Shown: positions 17,619 through 26,447, numbered from the stretch's first letter. The stretch is 46,181 bases of DNA from Peptostreptococcaceae bacterium (GCA_030532705.1 JAUNKR010000013.1:1-46181), one strand, 5' to 3'. Notes: a model not told the origin generated them from the letters alone. Program-made: numbers and translations.

Positions 17619-18923
17619 TTATGGCTTAAATACTGTCTGCTCTTTTACGTCTTTTGTCAGAGCTTCAAGCGCAAGCTTGGTTCTTGTATCACGAAGAAGA
17701 GTCTGCTCTTCAACCGGAGTTCCCGGATCGCCAAGCGGGTATGGGATGGAGATCGTCGGTACGATTCTGTTTGCTCCCACGGATAGAGATACCGGTACGA
17801 TATTACATAGATGAACTACAGGGATTCCTGCACGCTCGATCTCTTTGACCATCGTTGCACCGCAACGAGTACAGGTGCCTCAGGTCGAAACCATCAATAC
17901 GCCGTCTACTTTGTCTTCCTGAAGAAGCACAAGGATCTCTTTTGCCATTCTGGAAGCTTCTGCCTGTGTTGTTCCTGTTCCTACTGTGGAGTAGAAGTAT
18001 GGATGAAGTGATCCATATACGCCTTCTTGAAGAAGTTTCTTCATGGAGTCCACCGGCATGATAACATTCGGGTTGGCATTTGCCGCTGCCGGATCAAATC
18101 CTGCGTGGATGGTCTTGAATTCGCCTGATCTTAGTGCATCCATTTTGGAGATATCATATTTACCCCATCTTGTTGCCGATGCGGATTGGATCTTGTCCGG
18201 ATTGTCCACCGGTACGATACCGCCTGTATTCATGATCGCGATCCTTGCATTCTTAAGATCTTTGATCGGTGCTGCTACAGGGACCATATCTTTTTCAGGT
18301 ACCGGAAGCTCTGTCCGGTACTCTTCCCCTTTCAGCTTTTTGATCAGCATCTCCACGCCACGCTCTGCCGCCGGCTTCATGCCTTCCAACCAAACTTGGT
18401 TTCGGATCCCTCTTCCATAGTATCCTTCAATATCTGCCGGAAGAAGTGCCTCGCCTTTAAGGATCTTGTTTCCGTAATCTGCCATCGCTTTTGCGTCATG
18501 CTTTGTCGCTGCAGCGGATTTTCCGCCTTTGAAGATCACGACTTCGTTGCGGAACATTTGTACTCCGGGATTTTCTTCATGCATTGAAGTGATCGCCGGT
18601 ACACCAAATTTATCTTGGACCTCTTTACAGATCGTTCCTGCTGCAAATCCATAACGACCCGCCTGGAAAGTAGGTCCCGCAAAGAAGATATCAAAGTCTA
18701 GTTTCTCAAGCATTCCAAGGATGATCTCTTTTGCTTCTTCTTCTCTGGATCCCATGAAGTTGTCTCCACAGATGATCGTATGCGTTACTTCCGCATCCAG
18801 CATTTGATTTAGTGCAAGACCCGGTCCTACCGGTCCTTCTTTGATGATCGGCTCTTGATCCGCGCTCTCTTCACCGCCGATCCCTGCAAAAAATTGATTG
18901 ATATATAAAACTGCTTTCTTCAT
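17619..18923 (-). CDS. grdH: Betaine reductase selenoprotein B subunit, GrdH-type (Sec at residue 348)
   Basis: A 434-residue selenoprotein read through an in-frame TGA at 17880-17882. Translation before it ends VDGVLMVST, and after it continues GTCTRCGATMVKEIERAG, so the active-site motif is U348-x-x-C351-x-x-C354, diagnostic of GrdB/GrdF/GrdH. Total length matches the family (~435). It binds substrate and, with GrdI, transfers a carboxymethyl group to the selenol of protein A. GrdB, GrdF and GrdH cannot be separated by motif; betaine specificity is inferred from GrdI and the BCCT carrier. AGGAGG precedes the start, 10 nt after grdI. Ordinary gene callers would split it into two ORFs. Confidence 0.93.
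17857..17879 (-). promoter_or_regulatory. Candidate bacterial SECIS hairpin in grdH
   Basis: Immediately 3' of the UGA (minus strand) the sequence GCACC...GGTGC can form a 5-bp stem with a 12-nt loop, within the distance where SelB-recruiting bacterial SECIS elements occur. The pairing is visible, but the loop does not identify SelB specificity. Confidence 0.45.
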
Positions 18924-18933
18924 TGCTTCCCTC

Positions 18934-20259
18934 CTAAAACTCAGCCATTGTTTTTACAGACCATCCAACGATCTGATCACCACAGAACATCGCATTGTTT
19001 TCCATAATGATGGATCCATCCTCACGAACAGATGGTCCTAAGATCTCATCGCCAGCCCATCCGCCGGACAAACCGTCTCTTGCAAGTGACTGAAGCTCTC
19101 CGATCACCACTTTTGCAGGAGGCAATTCGATCAACTGAGATACGTTTCCTGTCGATACCATTGCTGTTGTTTTCTTATCCATTACCACAAGACTTTGAGA
19201 TCTTCCGTCTCGTCCTGTCGCCTCATTACTGATCCCTACTACCTTGATGCCTTGATCTTCCAATGCTACGATACAACGTACATAGTCTGCGTCAGGGTTT
19301 CCGTATCCTTCTTCGGTAACGATCGCTCCGTCCGCTCCAAGTGATTTCGCGATCTGTGCTACGAAGATCGCAGAACGCTCTTTTTGCTCCAGCGAAACGT
19401 TCAGGTTGGACATGATCACGCCAAGGAAGTTGATCTCTTTTCCATGCTTTTTGTAAAGCTCACGGATCGTTGGGAAGTTTTGCATATCATAAGTTGACCA
19501 TTTGGATGATGCCGGCATGAACGAACCGCTGATCATCGCGCCGTCAAGCACTTCATTCGGATGCATGAAAGATGGCAGATAGTGGTTCATATCCCATCCG
19601 TAAAGAAGATCATTGTATCCCATTTCTTCCATCTGAGATTGTCCTTGAAGCACCAATACTACGCTTGGCAGTGCATTTACTTCTGCAGGACGTTTTGTGA
19701 TCGGCTCAAGCTCAAATACTTCCGTATCTTCCGGCTGAAGTTTTTCAACTGTCTTTCCCAGATATTCTGCAAATTTATGTGTTGCCATACGAATGGCAGT
19801 GTTTTTCTTTTGTTGCTCATAACGCTCAAACTCTTCGTCTGTGTCGATCACCAGGCAGATATTGATAAGCCGGGAGAAATAAGTGTATTTTGCACCCTCG
19901 CCGCCCATGTCGATCAATCCATCTCCAAAGCTTCCCCAGTGCATTCCGACACCAAGTACTGAACAGTTTTTAAGCGCATGTACTACACCGCTGCCTGCCG
20001 GAGCCAATTCTCCTGTTACCGATGGGAACAATGCTCTTCCATCCGGTCTCACTCGAGGCTCAACTGCTTCTTTTACAGGAACGATACGGATATCCTCACC
20101 CGGTTTTGCGATCCGGATATCAGCATCCGTGATATGCTTATCGGTACGGATAAATGCAAGCGCTTCCTCCTTATTGATAGTCAGCACACCGTCCTTATAT
20201 GCGGTTTGATTTCCAAAGACAACGTCTTTTACATGGAAATTTCCAATTTCCAATCTCAT
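18934..20259 (-). CDS. grdI: Betaine reductase subunit, GrdI-type (GrdE/G/I family)
   Basis: A 441-residue member of the GrdE/GrdG/GrdI family (N-terminus MRLEIGNFHVKDVVFG, then RVRPDGRALFP and EEGYGNPDADYVRC). In glycine-type GrdE, a cysteine near residue 242 is processed to a pyruvoyl group that binds glycine as a Schiff base. The equivalent stretch here (residues 244-256, SGSFMPASSKWST) has no cysteine, so the chain is probably not cleaved. That is expected for betaine- or sarcosine-type enzymes. Together with the BCCT gene this favours GrdI, with GrdG as the alternative. It is the first gene of the operon, with AGGAGG 8 nt before the ATG and an excellent promoter. Confidence 0.87.
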   Translation of the reverse strand: MRLEIGNFHVKDVVFGNQTAYKDGVLTINKEEALAFIRTDKHITDADIRIAKPGEDIRIVPVKEAVEPRVRPDGRALFPSVTGELAPAGSGVVHALKNCSVLGVGMHWGSFGDGLIDMGGEGAKYTYFSRLINICLVIDTDEEFERYEQQKKNTAIRMATHKFAEYLGKTVEKLQPEDTEVFELEPITKRPAEVNALPSVVLVLQGQSQMEEMGYNDLLYGWDMNHYLPSFMHPNEVLDGAMISGSFMPASSKWSTYDMQNFPTIRELYKKHGKEINFLGVIMSNLNVSLEQKERSAIFVAQIAKSLGADGAIVTEEGYGNPDADYVRCIVALEDQGIKVVGISNEATGRDGRSQSLVVMDKKTTAMVSTGNVSQLIELPPAKVVIGELQSLARDGLSGGWAGDEILGPSVREDGSIIMENNAMFCGDQIVGWSVKTMAEF

Positions 20260-20327
20260 TCTGTGTTCCTCCTTTTTATAGCAAAATTTTCTGTGATAAA
20301 AAAGCTTAATAACATCTATTGATTGTG

Positions 20328-20356
20328 ATTATACCATCAACATTCAGCGATTGCAA
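20328..20356 (-). promoter_or_regulatory. Promoter of the grdI-grdH-BCCT operon
   Basis: On the minus strand TTGCAA (20351-20356), a 17-bp spacer and TATAAT (20328-20333) are preceded by TG (TGGTATAAT, extended -10). It lies ~70 nt before the start codon and is the strongest promoter match in the window, implying high expression. The rest of the gap (20357-20559) is AT-rich with no evident gene. Confidence 0.82.
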
Positions 20357-20559
20357 ATAAAAAATAACAAAGTTAAACCAGATATATTTATCAGTATATT
20401 TTTTTAGCTATATTGAATTCTTTCCTATTAGTATTCGCTCCGACTGATTGATGATTTTTATATTGAACTTAAGAGATGCCTATGATATGATCGCAGCGTT
20501 TGAAGTCGATGGACCGATCAGAAAATAAGTCTGTGGGTGACCAATAGGCGTAGAACGGA

Positions 20560-20589
20560 AAAAGGGACTGTTTCGCGACAGCCCCTTTT
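20560..20589 (-). terminator. Intrinsic terminator of the cyclophilin gene
   Basis: On the minus strand AAAAGGGGCTGT pairs with ACAGTCCCTTTT (one G-U), six-base CGCGAA loop, followed by further T. It starts 5 nt beyond the stop at 20595. Confidence 0.85.
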
Positions 20590-20594
20590 GTGAT

Positions 20595-21701
20595 TTATTC
20601 ATATTTCTTGAATTCGATATCGAGTATCTTGATCGGATCTTTGACCGGCATTCCTTCGTCATCGGTTTTTTGTGCAGCGATCTTATCGACAACTTCGATC
20701 CCTTCGAATACTTGTCCGAATACGGTGTATCGCTTATCAAGGTATGGCAATCCGCCGATCTCTTTGTACTTCGCCTCGGCATTCATTGGAAGTGCGGACA
20801 ATTTGACATGCTCTTCGTTGAGTGTCGGCTTTTGTACGATATAGAATTGGTTTCCGTTGGTGTTCGGTCCGTTGTTGCCAAGGCATAATGCACCGCGGAA
20901 GTTGAACAGATCTCGGTTGAATTCATCTTTGAAGAAACCGTTGTAGATGGATTCCGCTTCTTTCCCCGAGCCGTCCAAAGCGCCGGATTGGATCACAAAA
21001 TCGTTGATCACTCTGGAGAAGATCATATTGTCATAGTAATCTTTCTCTGCCAATCCTTTGAAGTTTTTGACAGCAAGCGGTGCTTTTTCCGGGAACAGAC
21101 GCATCTTGATCACGCCTGCCTCGGTCTTCATGATACAGATCTCCTCACCCTTTTTCGGCGGGTCAAGCTGGAACAATTTGACATCGCTCACATCGATCCC
21201 TGTATCTTTCCAGATGACATCCCAGATCTTCCAATCGGTCGTTTCTTTTCCAAGCTTTGCTACTGCAAGAAGATCGGTCCTTTCGATCATCTTTCCTGCT
21301 TTGTCCTTGCCGACAAATTTGAACTCAGCGATCCCGCGGAAGCAATGGTACTCGTCGTGATCCGCTACTTGATAGAATTTGATGAAGTACAGCTGATCAA
21401 ATTGGATATCCTTGTACTGAGTCAGCTCCTTCAAATAAGCCAAGATCGCTTTTTCATCCGCAGTCGGTGCTATGTATTTTTTTAGCACTTCCGGCTTGTC
21501 CAGATTCTTCACGACTTCTTTCATCGTATCGGTGAAATCTCTCTTATCTCCGCCATGTGCGCGGAACTGGTTGGTCTGGACTTCTTTCCAATACTTCGGC
21601 TCCTGTGGTTTCTTCGGTGCTTTGTCATCAGCAAAAGCTGCAATATTACAGCAGCTGATCAACATGCAAAGGACCCCCAATAACACAATACTTTTTTTCA
21701 T
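20595..21701 (-). CDS. Exported peptidyl-prolyl cis-trans isomerase (cyclophilin), probable lipoprotein
   Basis: A 368-residue protein. The start at 21701 (MKKSIVLLGV) has GGGAGGG 6 nt upstream; the longer frame to 21800 has none. The signal contains LISC, a possible lipobox, or cleavage may occur after AFA. A ~170-residue unrecognised domain is followed by a cyclophilin domain (~185-365): MIFSRVINDFVIQSGALDG carries the catalytic arginine and the F..QSG motif, with NGNQFYIV and YTVFGQVFEG following. It should catalyse proline isomerisation to help fold proteins outside the membrane. It is monocistronic. Confidence 0.9.
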   Translation of the reverse strand: MKKSIVLLGVLCMLISCCNIAAFADDKAPKKPQEPKYWKEVQTNQFRAHGGDKRDFTDTMKEVVKNLDKPEVLKKYIAPTADEKAILAYLKELTQYKDIQFDQLYFIKFYQVADHDEYHCFRGIAEFKFVGKDKAGKMIERTDLLAVAKLGKETTDWKIWDVIWKDTGIDVSDVKLFQLDPPKKGEEICIMKTEAGVIKMRLFPEKAPLAVKNFKGLAEKDYYDNMIFSRVINDFVIQSGALDGSGKEAESIYNGFFKDEFNRDLFNFRGALCLGNNGPNTNGNQFYIVQKPTLNEEHVKLSALPMNAEAKYKEIGGLPYLDKRYTVFGQVFEGIEVVDKIAAQKTDDEGMPVKDPIKILDIEFKKYE

Positions 21702-21833
21702 AACTACCCTCCCTGTTAGACAGAAGCTCAGGCGGTCTGGCAGCGACTTCATTGTCTGCATTTGCTGCATCCTGCCTTCGCTGTGGAAAAATGTTATCAT
21801 ATTATGTTAAACCATGATGTACATGTTGAAAAC

Positions 21834-21850
21834 AGCTCGGCATCCGAGCT
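21834..21850 (-). terminator. Intrinsic terminator of the namA-like gene
   Basis: AGCTCGG (21834-21840) pairs with CCGAGCT (21844-21850) with a 3-base loop. On the minus strand it is followed by GTTTTC, ~70 nt past the stop of the oxidoreductase gene. Confidence 0.65.
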
Positions 21851-21918
21851 TATTCTAATGTTAAGCTTGAAAACTCTTTTTGTCAATATTATTTTTCAGA
21901 AAATTTAGTAATGCTTCA

Positions 21919-22962
21919 CTACCTTTTCGGATAGATCCGCTCCAATTGATAAGGAAGCTCCATCTTTTGTCCCAAGGTATAGGAGGCATCGATCGTCCAA
22001 TGCGCATTCTTGAGCAAACCTCTACCGATCGCAACGAGATCGGCATCTTCATTGCCGATGACGGAATTTGCCATATCGACACTTTCGAGCTTCCCTACCG
22101 CAATGGTCGGCAAACCGGTCTCTTCTTTGATGCGACGCGCAAAAGGTACCTGATAACCCGCATGAGTCCCCGGACGTCCCGCCGAACCGACCAAAGGTCC
22201 TTCACCACCCGAAGTCACATGGAACACCTCCGCTCCCGCTTTCATATATTCTTTTGCCAGCTCTACGGAGTAATCAAGATCATAGCCGCCTTCGACATAT
22301 TCGATCGCAGAGATCCTGAATATCAGCGGCATCTCTTTCGGCATTTCGGACTTGATCGCTTGGATGACCTCTTTGCCGAACAGCGCCTTGTCTTTTCCAT
22401 ATTCATCCGTTCGCTTGTTGGTGAGCGGTGAGTGAAATTGGTGGATCAGATAGCCATGTGCCCCATGGACCTCGATGCTGTCTACGCCTGCCTTCAGTGC
22501 ACGGATCGCCGCTTGACGATATTTTTCGACCATCTCTTTTGCTTCCTCCGTTGTCAACGCATGCGGCACTTTGAGATTTTCGGAATATCGAACATCGGAT
22601 GCCGAAACGACCTCCGGTGCATTCTCCGCCTTTCGTCCGGCGTGACCGATCTGGATCGCGACCTTCGCGCCATAGGCATGACAGGCATCGACCACTCTTT
22701 TGAGCGGCTCGATCTGATCATCCGACCACAGCCCCAAGCATCGATCGGTGATCCTTCCATTCGGCTCGACATTGGTCATCTCGATAATGATCAGACCGAC
22801 TCCGCCGATCGCTCTGCTCACATAATGCACAAAATGCCAATCATTCATCTTCCCGTCATGCGCCCGGACCGCAAATTGACACATCGGCGGCATCACGACA
22901 CGGTTTTTCAGCTCCAATCCTTTCAGTTTTATCGGTGTAAAAATATTCTTTAGCTCTTGCAT
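21919..22962 (-). CDS. namA: NADH:flavin oxidoreductase, old yellow enzyme family (YqjM/NamA-like)
   Basis: A 347-residue TIM-barrel FMN enzyme. The active-site cysteine C28 (VMPPMCQF), Q104 and H107 (QIGHAGRKA), and the substrate-binding H166/H169 with Y171 (EVHGAHGYL) match the YqjM/NamA subgroup of old yellow enzymes, which reduce alpha,beta-unsaturated carbonyls with NAD(P)H. RTDEYG and AIGRGLL complete the family pattern. Length is normal (~340). GAAGGAG precedes the ATG. It is monocistronic with a ~160-nt leader. The physiological substrate is unknown. Confidence 0.9.
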   Translation of the reverse strand: MQELKNIFTPIKLKGLELKNRVVMPPMCQFAVRAHDGKMNDWHFVHYVSRAIGGVGLIIIEMTNVEPNGRITDRCLGLWSDDQIEPLKRVVDACHAYGAKVAIQIGHAGRKAENAPEVVSASDVRYSENLKVPHALTTEEAKEMVEKYRQAAIRALKAGVDSIEVHGAHGYLIHQFHSPLTNKRTDEYGKDKALFGKEVIQAIKSEMPKEMPLIFRISAIEYVEGGYDLDYSVELAKEYMKAGAEVFHVTSGGEGPLVGSAGRPGTHAGYQVPFARRIKEETGLPTIAVGKLESVDMANSVIGNEDADLVAIGRGLLKNAHWTIDASYTLGQKMELPYQLERIYPKR

Positions 22963-23124
22963 CGCTTTCTCCTTCTCAAACTTTTCTTCTCTCCGATCCT
23001 ACGATGATCCCAAGCCCGCAGCTTAAGATCGAAAGGCGATGACCTTCCCTCCCATCGAATGTCAATCGATCATCTGTTCATTTTTCAGGGTCATGGCTTT
23101 TCGCTCATCGATCGGTCTTGCCCT

Positions 23125-23130
23125 ATTATA
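23125..23130 (-). promoter_or_regulatory. Extended -10 promoter of the namA-like gene
   Basis: A perfect TATAAT on the minus strand is preceded by TG (TGTTATAAT). No good -35 is seen at 17 bp. It lies ~160 nt before the start codon at 22962; I see no known riboswitch fold in the leader. Confidence 0.5.
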
Positions 23131-23151
23131 ACATAATTTTCTTTGAAATCG

Positions 23152-23183
23152 AAAAAACTCCCTCGGTTTCCCAAAGGAGTTTC
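23152..23183 (-). terminator. Intrinsic terminator of the AGCS symporter gene
   Basis: On the minus strand ACTCCTTTGG and CCGAGGGAGT pair (two G-U) around a GAAA tetraloop, followed by TTTTTT. It starts 12 nt past the stop at 23195. Confidence 0.82.
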
Positions 23184-23194
23184 TCTTCTATTCT

Positions 23195-24601
23195 TTATTT
23201 ATGCTCTTTATTCAGATACTCGCTCGGTTTTCCCTCCAGGAAATTGCCTTCAAAGTCTTTTTTGATCTTCACGACCAGACCGGACAGCGCAAGCAATGCG
23301 ATCAAGTTCGGCGCAACCATCAATGCGTTGAAAGTATCCGCCAGCTCCCATACAAGATCCACTTTGAAAGTCGATCCGGCAACAAGCACGATCGCCACCA
23401 TCACTCTAAATGGCCATACGCCCGCTTTTCCAAACAGATATTTGACATTGGTCTCTCCGAAGAAATACCAGCCCAAGATCGTCGAGAACGCGAAGAAGAA
23501 CAGACAGATCGCGATAAATTTGGTTCCCCAGTGCCCAAAACCAAGCGTAAAGGCATGCTGCGTCAATGCCGCGCCCTTAAAGAATTCACCGCCGGCATCT
23601 TTTGCACCGAAAGCTCCCGTTGTCAAAATAACCAGCGCCGTCATCGTACAGATGATCCCTGTATCGATCAATACGCCAAGTGTCGCGACCATTCCCTGCT
23701 GTCCCGGATGCTTAACATTTGCCAATGCATGCGCATGCGGAGTCGATCCCATACCGGCTTCGTTGGAGAACAATCCTCTTGCCAAACCTTTTTGTACCGC
23801 CTCTTTGATCGTTACTCCCAGCAATCCGCCCAGCGCTGCCTGCGGTGAAAATGCCGCTTGGAAGATCAGCGAAAAACTTGGGATGATCTGTCCCGCATTG
23901 GAGAAGATGATGATCAATGAACCGATGATGTAGAACAATGCCATAAATGGTACGATTTTTTCCGCGACCGATGCGATCCGCCCGACCCCTCCTGCCACGA
24001 TCAGCATAACAAGCACTGCAACCATCGCTCCTGTAAGCATTTTTGGCAAGTTGAATGCAACATTTGCCGCATCCGCGATCGAGTTTGCCTGTACGACATT
24101 CCCCATCAGTCCGAGTGCCAAGATGATCGCGATCGCAAAAAATCCCGCAAGGAATTTTGCCACTGTTTCATTTTTTAGACCATGACGGATATAATATGCC
24201 GGTCCTCCAACTTTTTCACCGTCCTGATATTGAACAAACCGCTGTGAGACAACCGCCTCTGCAAAGATCGTTCCCATTCCGAAAAATCCGCTGACCCACA
24301 TCCAAAAGATCGCTCCCGGACCACCTGACATGATCGCCGTCGCAACTCCTGCCAAGTTCCCTGTACCGACCTGCGCCGCGATCGCCGTCGCTAAGGACTG
24401 GAACGAAGAAACTTCGCCTTCCTTCTTGACCTTCTTCTCCTTTTCAAACAAGAAGCCGAAAGTCTCCTTAAACGCAAGACCCATCTTTCGGATCTGGATA
24501 CATCCCGTGATGATCGTAAAATAAACGCCCGTTCCGAGCAACAGTGCGATCAAAGGTATTCCCCACAAAAATCCATTGATCTTAACTACTAAATCTAACA
24601 T
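23195..24601 (-). CDS. Alanine/glycine:cation (Na+) symporter, AGCS family
   Basis: A 468-residue polytopic membrane protein (about eleven helices). The AGCS signature AIAAQVGTGNLAGVATAI lies near residues 73-90 and FSNEAGMGSTPHAHALANV in the middle of the protein. The family imports alanine, glycine or D-alanine with Na+. Full length, no disruption. In a Stickland fermenter it would feed glycine or alanine to reductive and oxidative branches, but it is not in an operon with the grd genes. GGGAGG lies 5 nt before the ATG. Confidence 0.93.
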   Translation of the reverse strand: MLDLVVKINGFLWGIPLIALLLGTGVYFTIITGCIQIRKMGLAFKETFGFLFEKEKKVKKEGEVSSFQSLATAIAAQVGTGNLAGVATAIMSGGPGAIFWMWVSGFFGMGTIFAEAVVSQRFVQYQDGEKVGGPAYYIRHGLKNETVAKFLAGFFAIAIILALGLMGNVVQANSIADAANVAFNLPKMLTGAMVAVLVMLIVAGGVGRIASVAEKIVPFMALFYIIGSLIIIFSNAGQIIPSFSLIFQAAFSPQAALGGLLGVTIKEAVQKGLARGLFSNEAGMGSTPHAHALANVKHPGQQGMVATLGVLIDTGIICTMTALVILTTGAFGAKDAGGEFFKGAALTQHAFTLGFGHWGTKFIAICLFFFAFSTILGWYFFGETNVKYLFGKAGVWPFRVMVAIVLVAGSTFKVDLVWELADTFNALMVAPNLIALLALSGLVVKIKKDFEGNFLEGKPSEYLNKEHK

Positions 24602-24636
24602 AAGACCTCCCTCAACAATAGATTATATTGATAAAG

Positions 24637-24665
24637 ATTATACAAAAGATCTATGGATCCTTCAA
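24637..24665 (-). promoter_or_regulatory. Promoter of the AGCS symporter gene
   Basis: On the minus strand TTGAAG (24660-24665), exactly 17 bp, then TATAAT (24637-24642), ~36 nt before the start codon. An inverted repeat upstream (24738-24763) could be its operator. Confidence 0.78.
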
Positions 24666-24737
24666 GGGAAAACGCTCTTTCAGAAATATTCTCATAATCA
24701 GTAAAAATTTCCCAAAGCGTTGAATGCCTTCCATTCG

Positions 24738-24763
24738 TTGAAGGAGGGACTCGTTTCCTTCAA
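24738..24763. promoter_or_regulatory. Inverted repeat, candidate operator
   Basis: TTGAAGGA (24738-24745) and TCCTTCAA (24756-24763) form perfect 8-bp arms around a 10-bp spacer, ~75 bp upstream of the symporter -35. No T-run follows, so it resembles a protein-binding site more than a terminator. The remaining DNA between 24602 and 25171 holds the two divergent promoters and no other gene I can see. Confidence 0.45.
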
Positions 24764-24984
24764 TCGCGGACAAAAAAAGTTTTTTTCAATTTATACAAAA
24801 TTTATTTGACGCTTAAATGTGCACTCTGATTAAAATCACAGATCGTTCAAAGATCGGCTGATACACTCGTATTTTTCAAAGAGATCTTTGCTTGAATGTT
24901 CTCCTTTTGATCTGTTGGGATCTGACATGGAAAGAATATTTATTAAGTTTGAGTTACAAAGTTGTAAAAAAGGATCGATTTTTG

Positions 24985-25014
24985 TTGCAAAAAGTCCTCC
25001 TCCTGTGGTAATAT
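24985..25014 (+). promoter_or_regulatory. Promoter of the lytR-type gene
   Basis: TTGCAA (24985-24990), 18-bp spacer and TAATAT (25009-25014). It implies a ~150-nt leader before the ATG at 25172. Confidence 0.55.
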
Positions 25015-25171
25015 GCTAATGGCTTTTGCCACAGTCATTTTAACTACTTATCTTAATTCAGATCTTGGATGCGATCGCTCGAGCAGAACATTTCTTCTTC
25101 CGACGGAAGTTGATTTTGTTTTGCATTTTGTGATTTACGGATCGCGCAAGATCATCGTAAAGGAAGAAACA

Positions 25172-26164
25172 ATGAAAAAAAGTATGAAAAAAGGTCTGAT
25201 GACTTTTGCGATCCTCTTTTGTACATTTTCCGTACTGATCGCGGGAGGGCTGAAGTTTTATCTCGACTATGACCACGAAAAGAAAATGCAGGAGAATGCC
25301 GAAAGCGACATTCAAAGTTTGGAAGAAAGAGAGCCGGAGCTTGAGGAGCGCGTGAATATCCTGCTGCTCGGCGTGGACTATCTGGACAGCAAGCATCTAA
25401 AAACGGGTGCAAGCATGCGGACCGATACGATCATGCTGTTCAGCTACAATCCCAAAAATGAGCAGAGTTTTCTACTTTCGATCCCTCGTGATTCGAGAGT
25501 AAATGTGGAAGGTCACGGCATGGACAAGATCAACCATGCACATGCTTATGGCGGAACGGATCTTTCGATCAAGACGATCACCGAATTTTTGGGACAACCG
25601 ATCCACCACTATGTCAAGGTAGATTACAATGCGGTAACGGAGCTGGTCGATGCGGTCGGTGGCGTAGAAGTCGATATCCCGCAGCCGATGCACAATAATT
25701 TGGAAAAGATCCACTTCAATGCAGGTACACAGATCGTCAGCGGAGAAAATACGATCAAATATCTTCGTTTCCGAGGTTATCCAAATGCCGATATCGCTCG
25801 GATCCAGGTACAGCAGGATTTTATCAAACGACTTTCCGAAAAGATCCTGTCACCGTCTTTGGTCGTAAATATCCCGCAATATGTCGACATCCTGAACAAA
25901 AATATCGAGACCGATATGAGTAAAAAACAGCTCCTTGAGATCTCCAAAGTCTTTGCGAAAGTAGATCCGTCCGAGATCCGTCGCGAGATCCTCGTCGGCG
26001 AGCCACAGCGTATCGACGGTCTGGTTTACTGGATCATCGATGAGCAGGCAAAGAGCGATCTTTTCGAAGAACTGTTCAGCGATAAGATGCCGGAGCCGGA
26101 AGTGGTATCGAGCACCGCAGAAAATGATCCGACCGAGAACAAAAGCGAAACGAATAAAAACTGA
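25172..26164 (+). CDS. LytR-CpsA-Psr family cell-wall glycopolymer ligase
   Basis: A 330-residue protein. The start at 25172 (MKKSMKKGLM) has AAAGGA 7 nt upstream; the frame is open further left but without a ribosome binding site. One N-terminal membrane anchor (residues ~10-30) and a coiled, charged linker precede the extracellular LCP domain. Conserved residues are visible: MRTDTIMLFSYNP, SIPRDSRV (catalytic-site arginine and aspartate), INHAHAYGG, GGVEVDIPQPM and RGYPNADIARIQVQQDF. The family transfers teichoic acid or capsule precursors from undecaprenyl carriers to peptidoglycan. The C-terminal ~25 residues are an acidic, disordered-looking tail. It is monocistronic. Confidence 0.93.
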   Translation: MKKSMKKGLMTFAILFCTFSVLIAGGLKFYLDYDHEKKMQENAESDIQSLEEREPELEERVNILLLGVDYLDSKHLKTGASMRTDTIMLFSYNPKNEQSFLLSIPRDSRVNVEGHGMDKINHAHAYGGTDLSIKTITEFLGQPIHHYVKVDYNAVTELVDAVGGVEVDIPQPMHNNLEKIHFNAGTQIVSGENTIKYLRFRGYPNADIARIQVQQDFIKRLSEKILSPSLVVNIPQYVDILNKNIETDMSKKQLLEISKVFAKVDPSEIRREILVGEPQRIDGLVYWIIDEQAKSDLFEELFSDKMPEPEVVSSTAENDPTENKSETNKN

Positions 26165-26265
26165 TCCTAAAAAGATCTTGGAAACTCAAAACGCAAGGAG
26201 TTGGCGAACGCTTATTCGACTACTGATACTTGACCGACGAGCTAAGCCGGATCGAGCCTAATAAA

Positions 26266-26282
26266 AAGCGATCTTCGCTTTC
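26266..26282. terminator. Hairpin downstream of the lytR-type gene
   Basis: AAAGCGA (26266-26272) pairs with TCGCTTT (26276-26282) with a 3-base loop, ~100 nt past the stop. The A/T flanks would let it act weakly on either strand. Confidence 0.5.
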
Positions 26283-26392
26283 AAACTTTTAGACCTCATT
26301 CGACGTCCGAACATAGAGATCTCCTCTGATGACTTTTATAAAGAAATTTGCAGGTTTAGCTCTTTTGGATCGGTACTGCTCACATTTGCAAC

Positions 26393-26429
26393 AAAAATCC
26401 TAAGCCTCATGGAGACTTAGGATTTTTTT
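26393..26429. terminator. Strong bidirectional terminator
   Basis: AAAAATCCTAAG (26393-26404) pairs perfectly with CTTAGGATTTTT (26416 onward), 11-nt loop, T-run on both strands. It sits between the converging lytR-type gene and the truncated ABC ATPase. Confidence 0.88.
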
Positions 26430-26447
26430 ATAGAACTTCTATTCTTT

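Noticed and set aside
17880-17882. Frameshift or nonsense mutation in the GrdB-type gene
   Set aside because: The stop is TGA exactly at the position of the family selenocysteine, with no frame change and intact downstream cysteines.
20260-20327. Glycine- or betaine-type riboswitch in the grdI leader
   Set aside because: The leader is only ~65 nt and shows none of the paired elements of the glycine aptamer.
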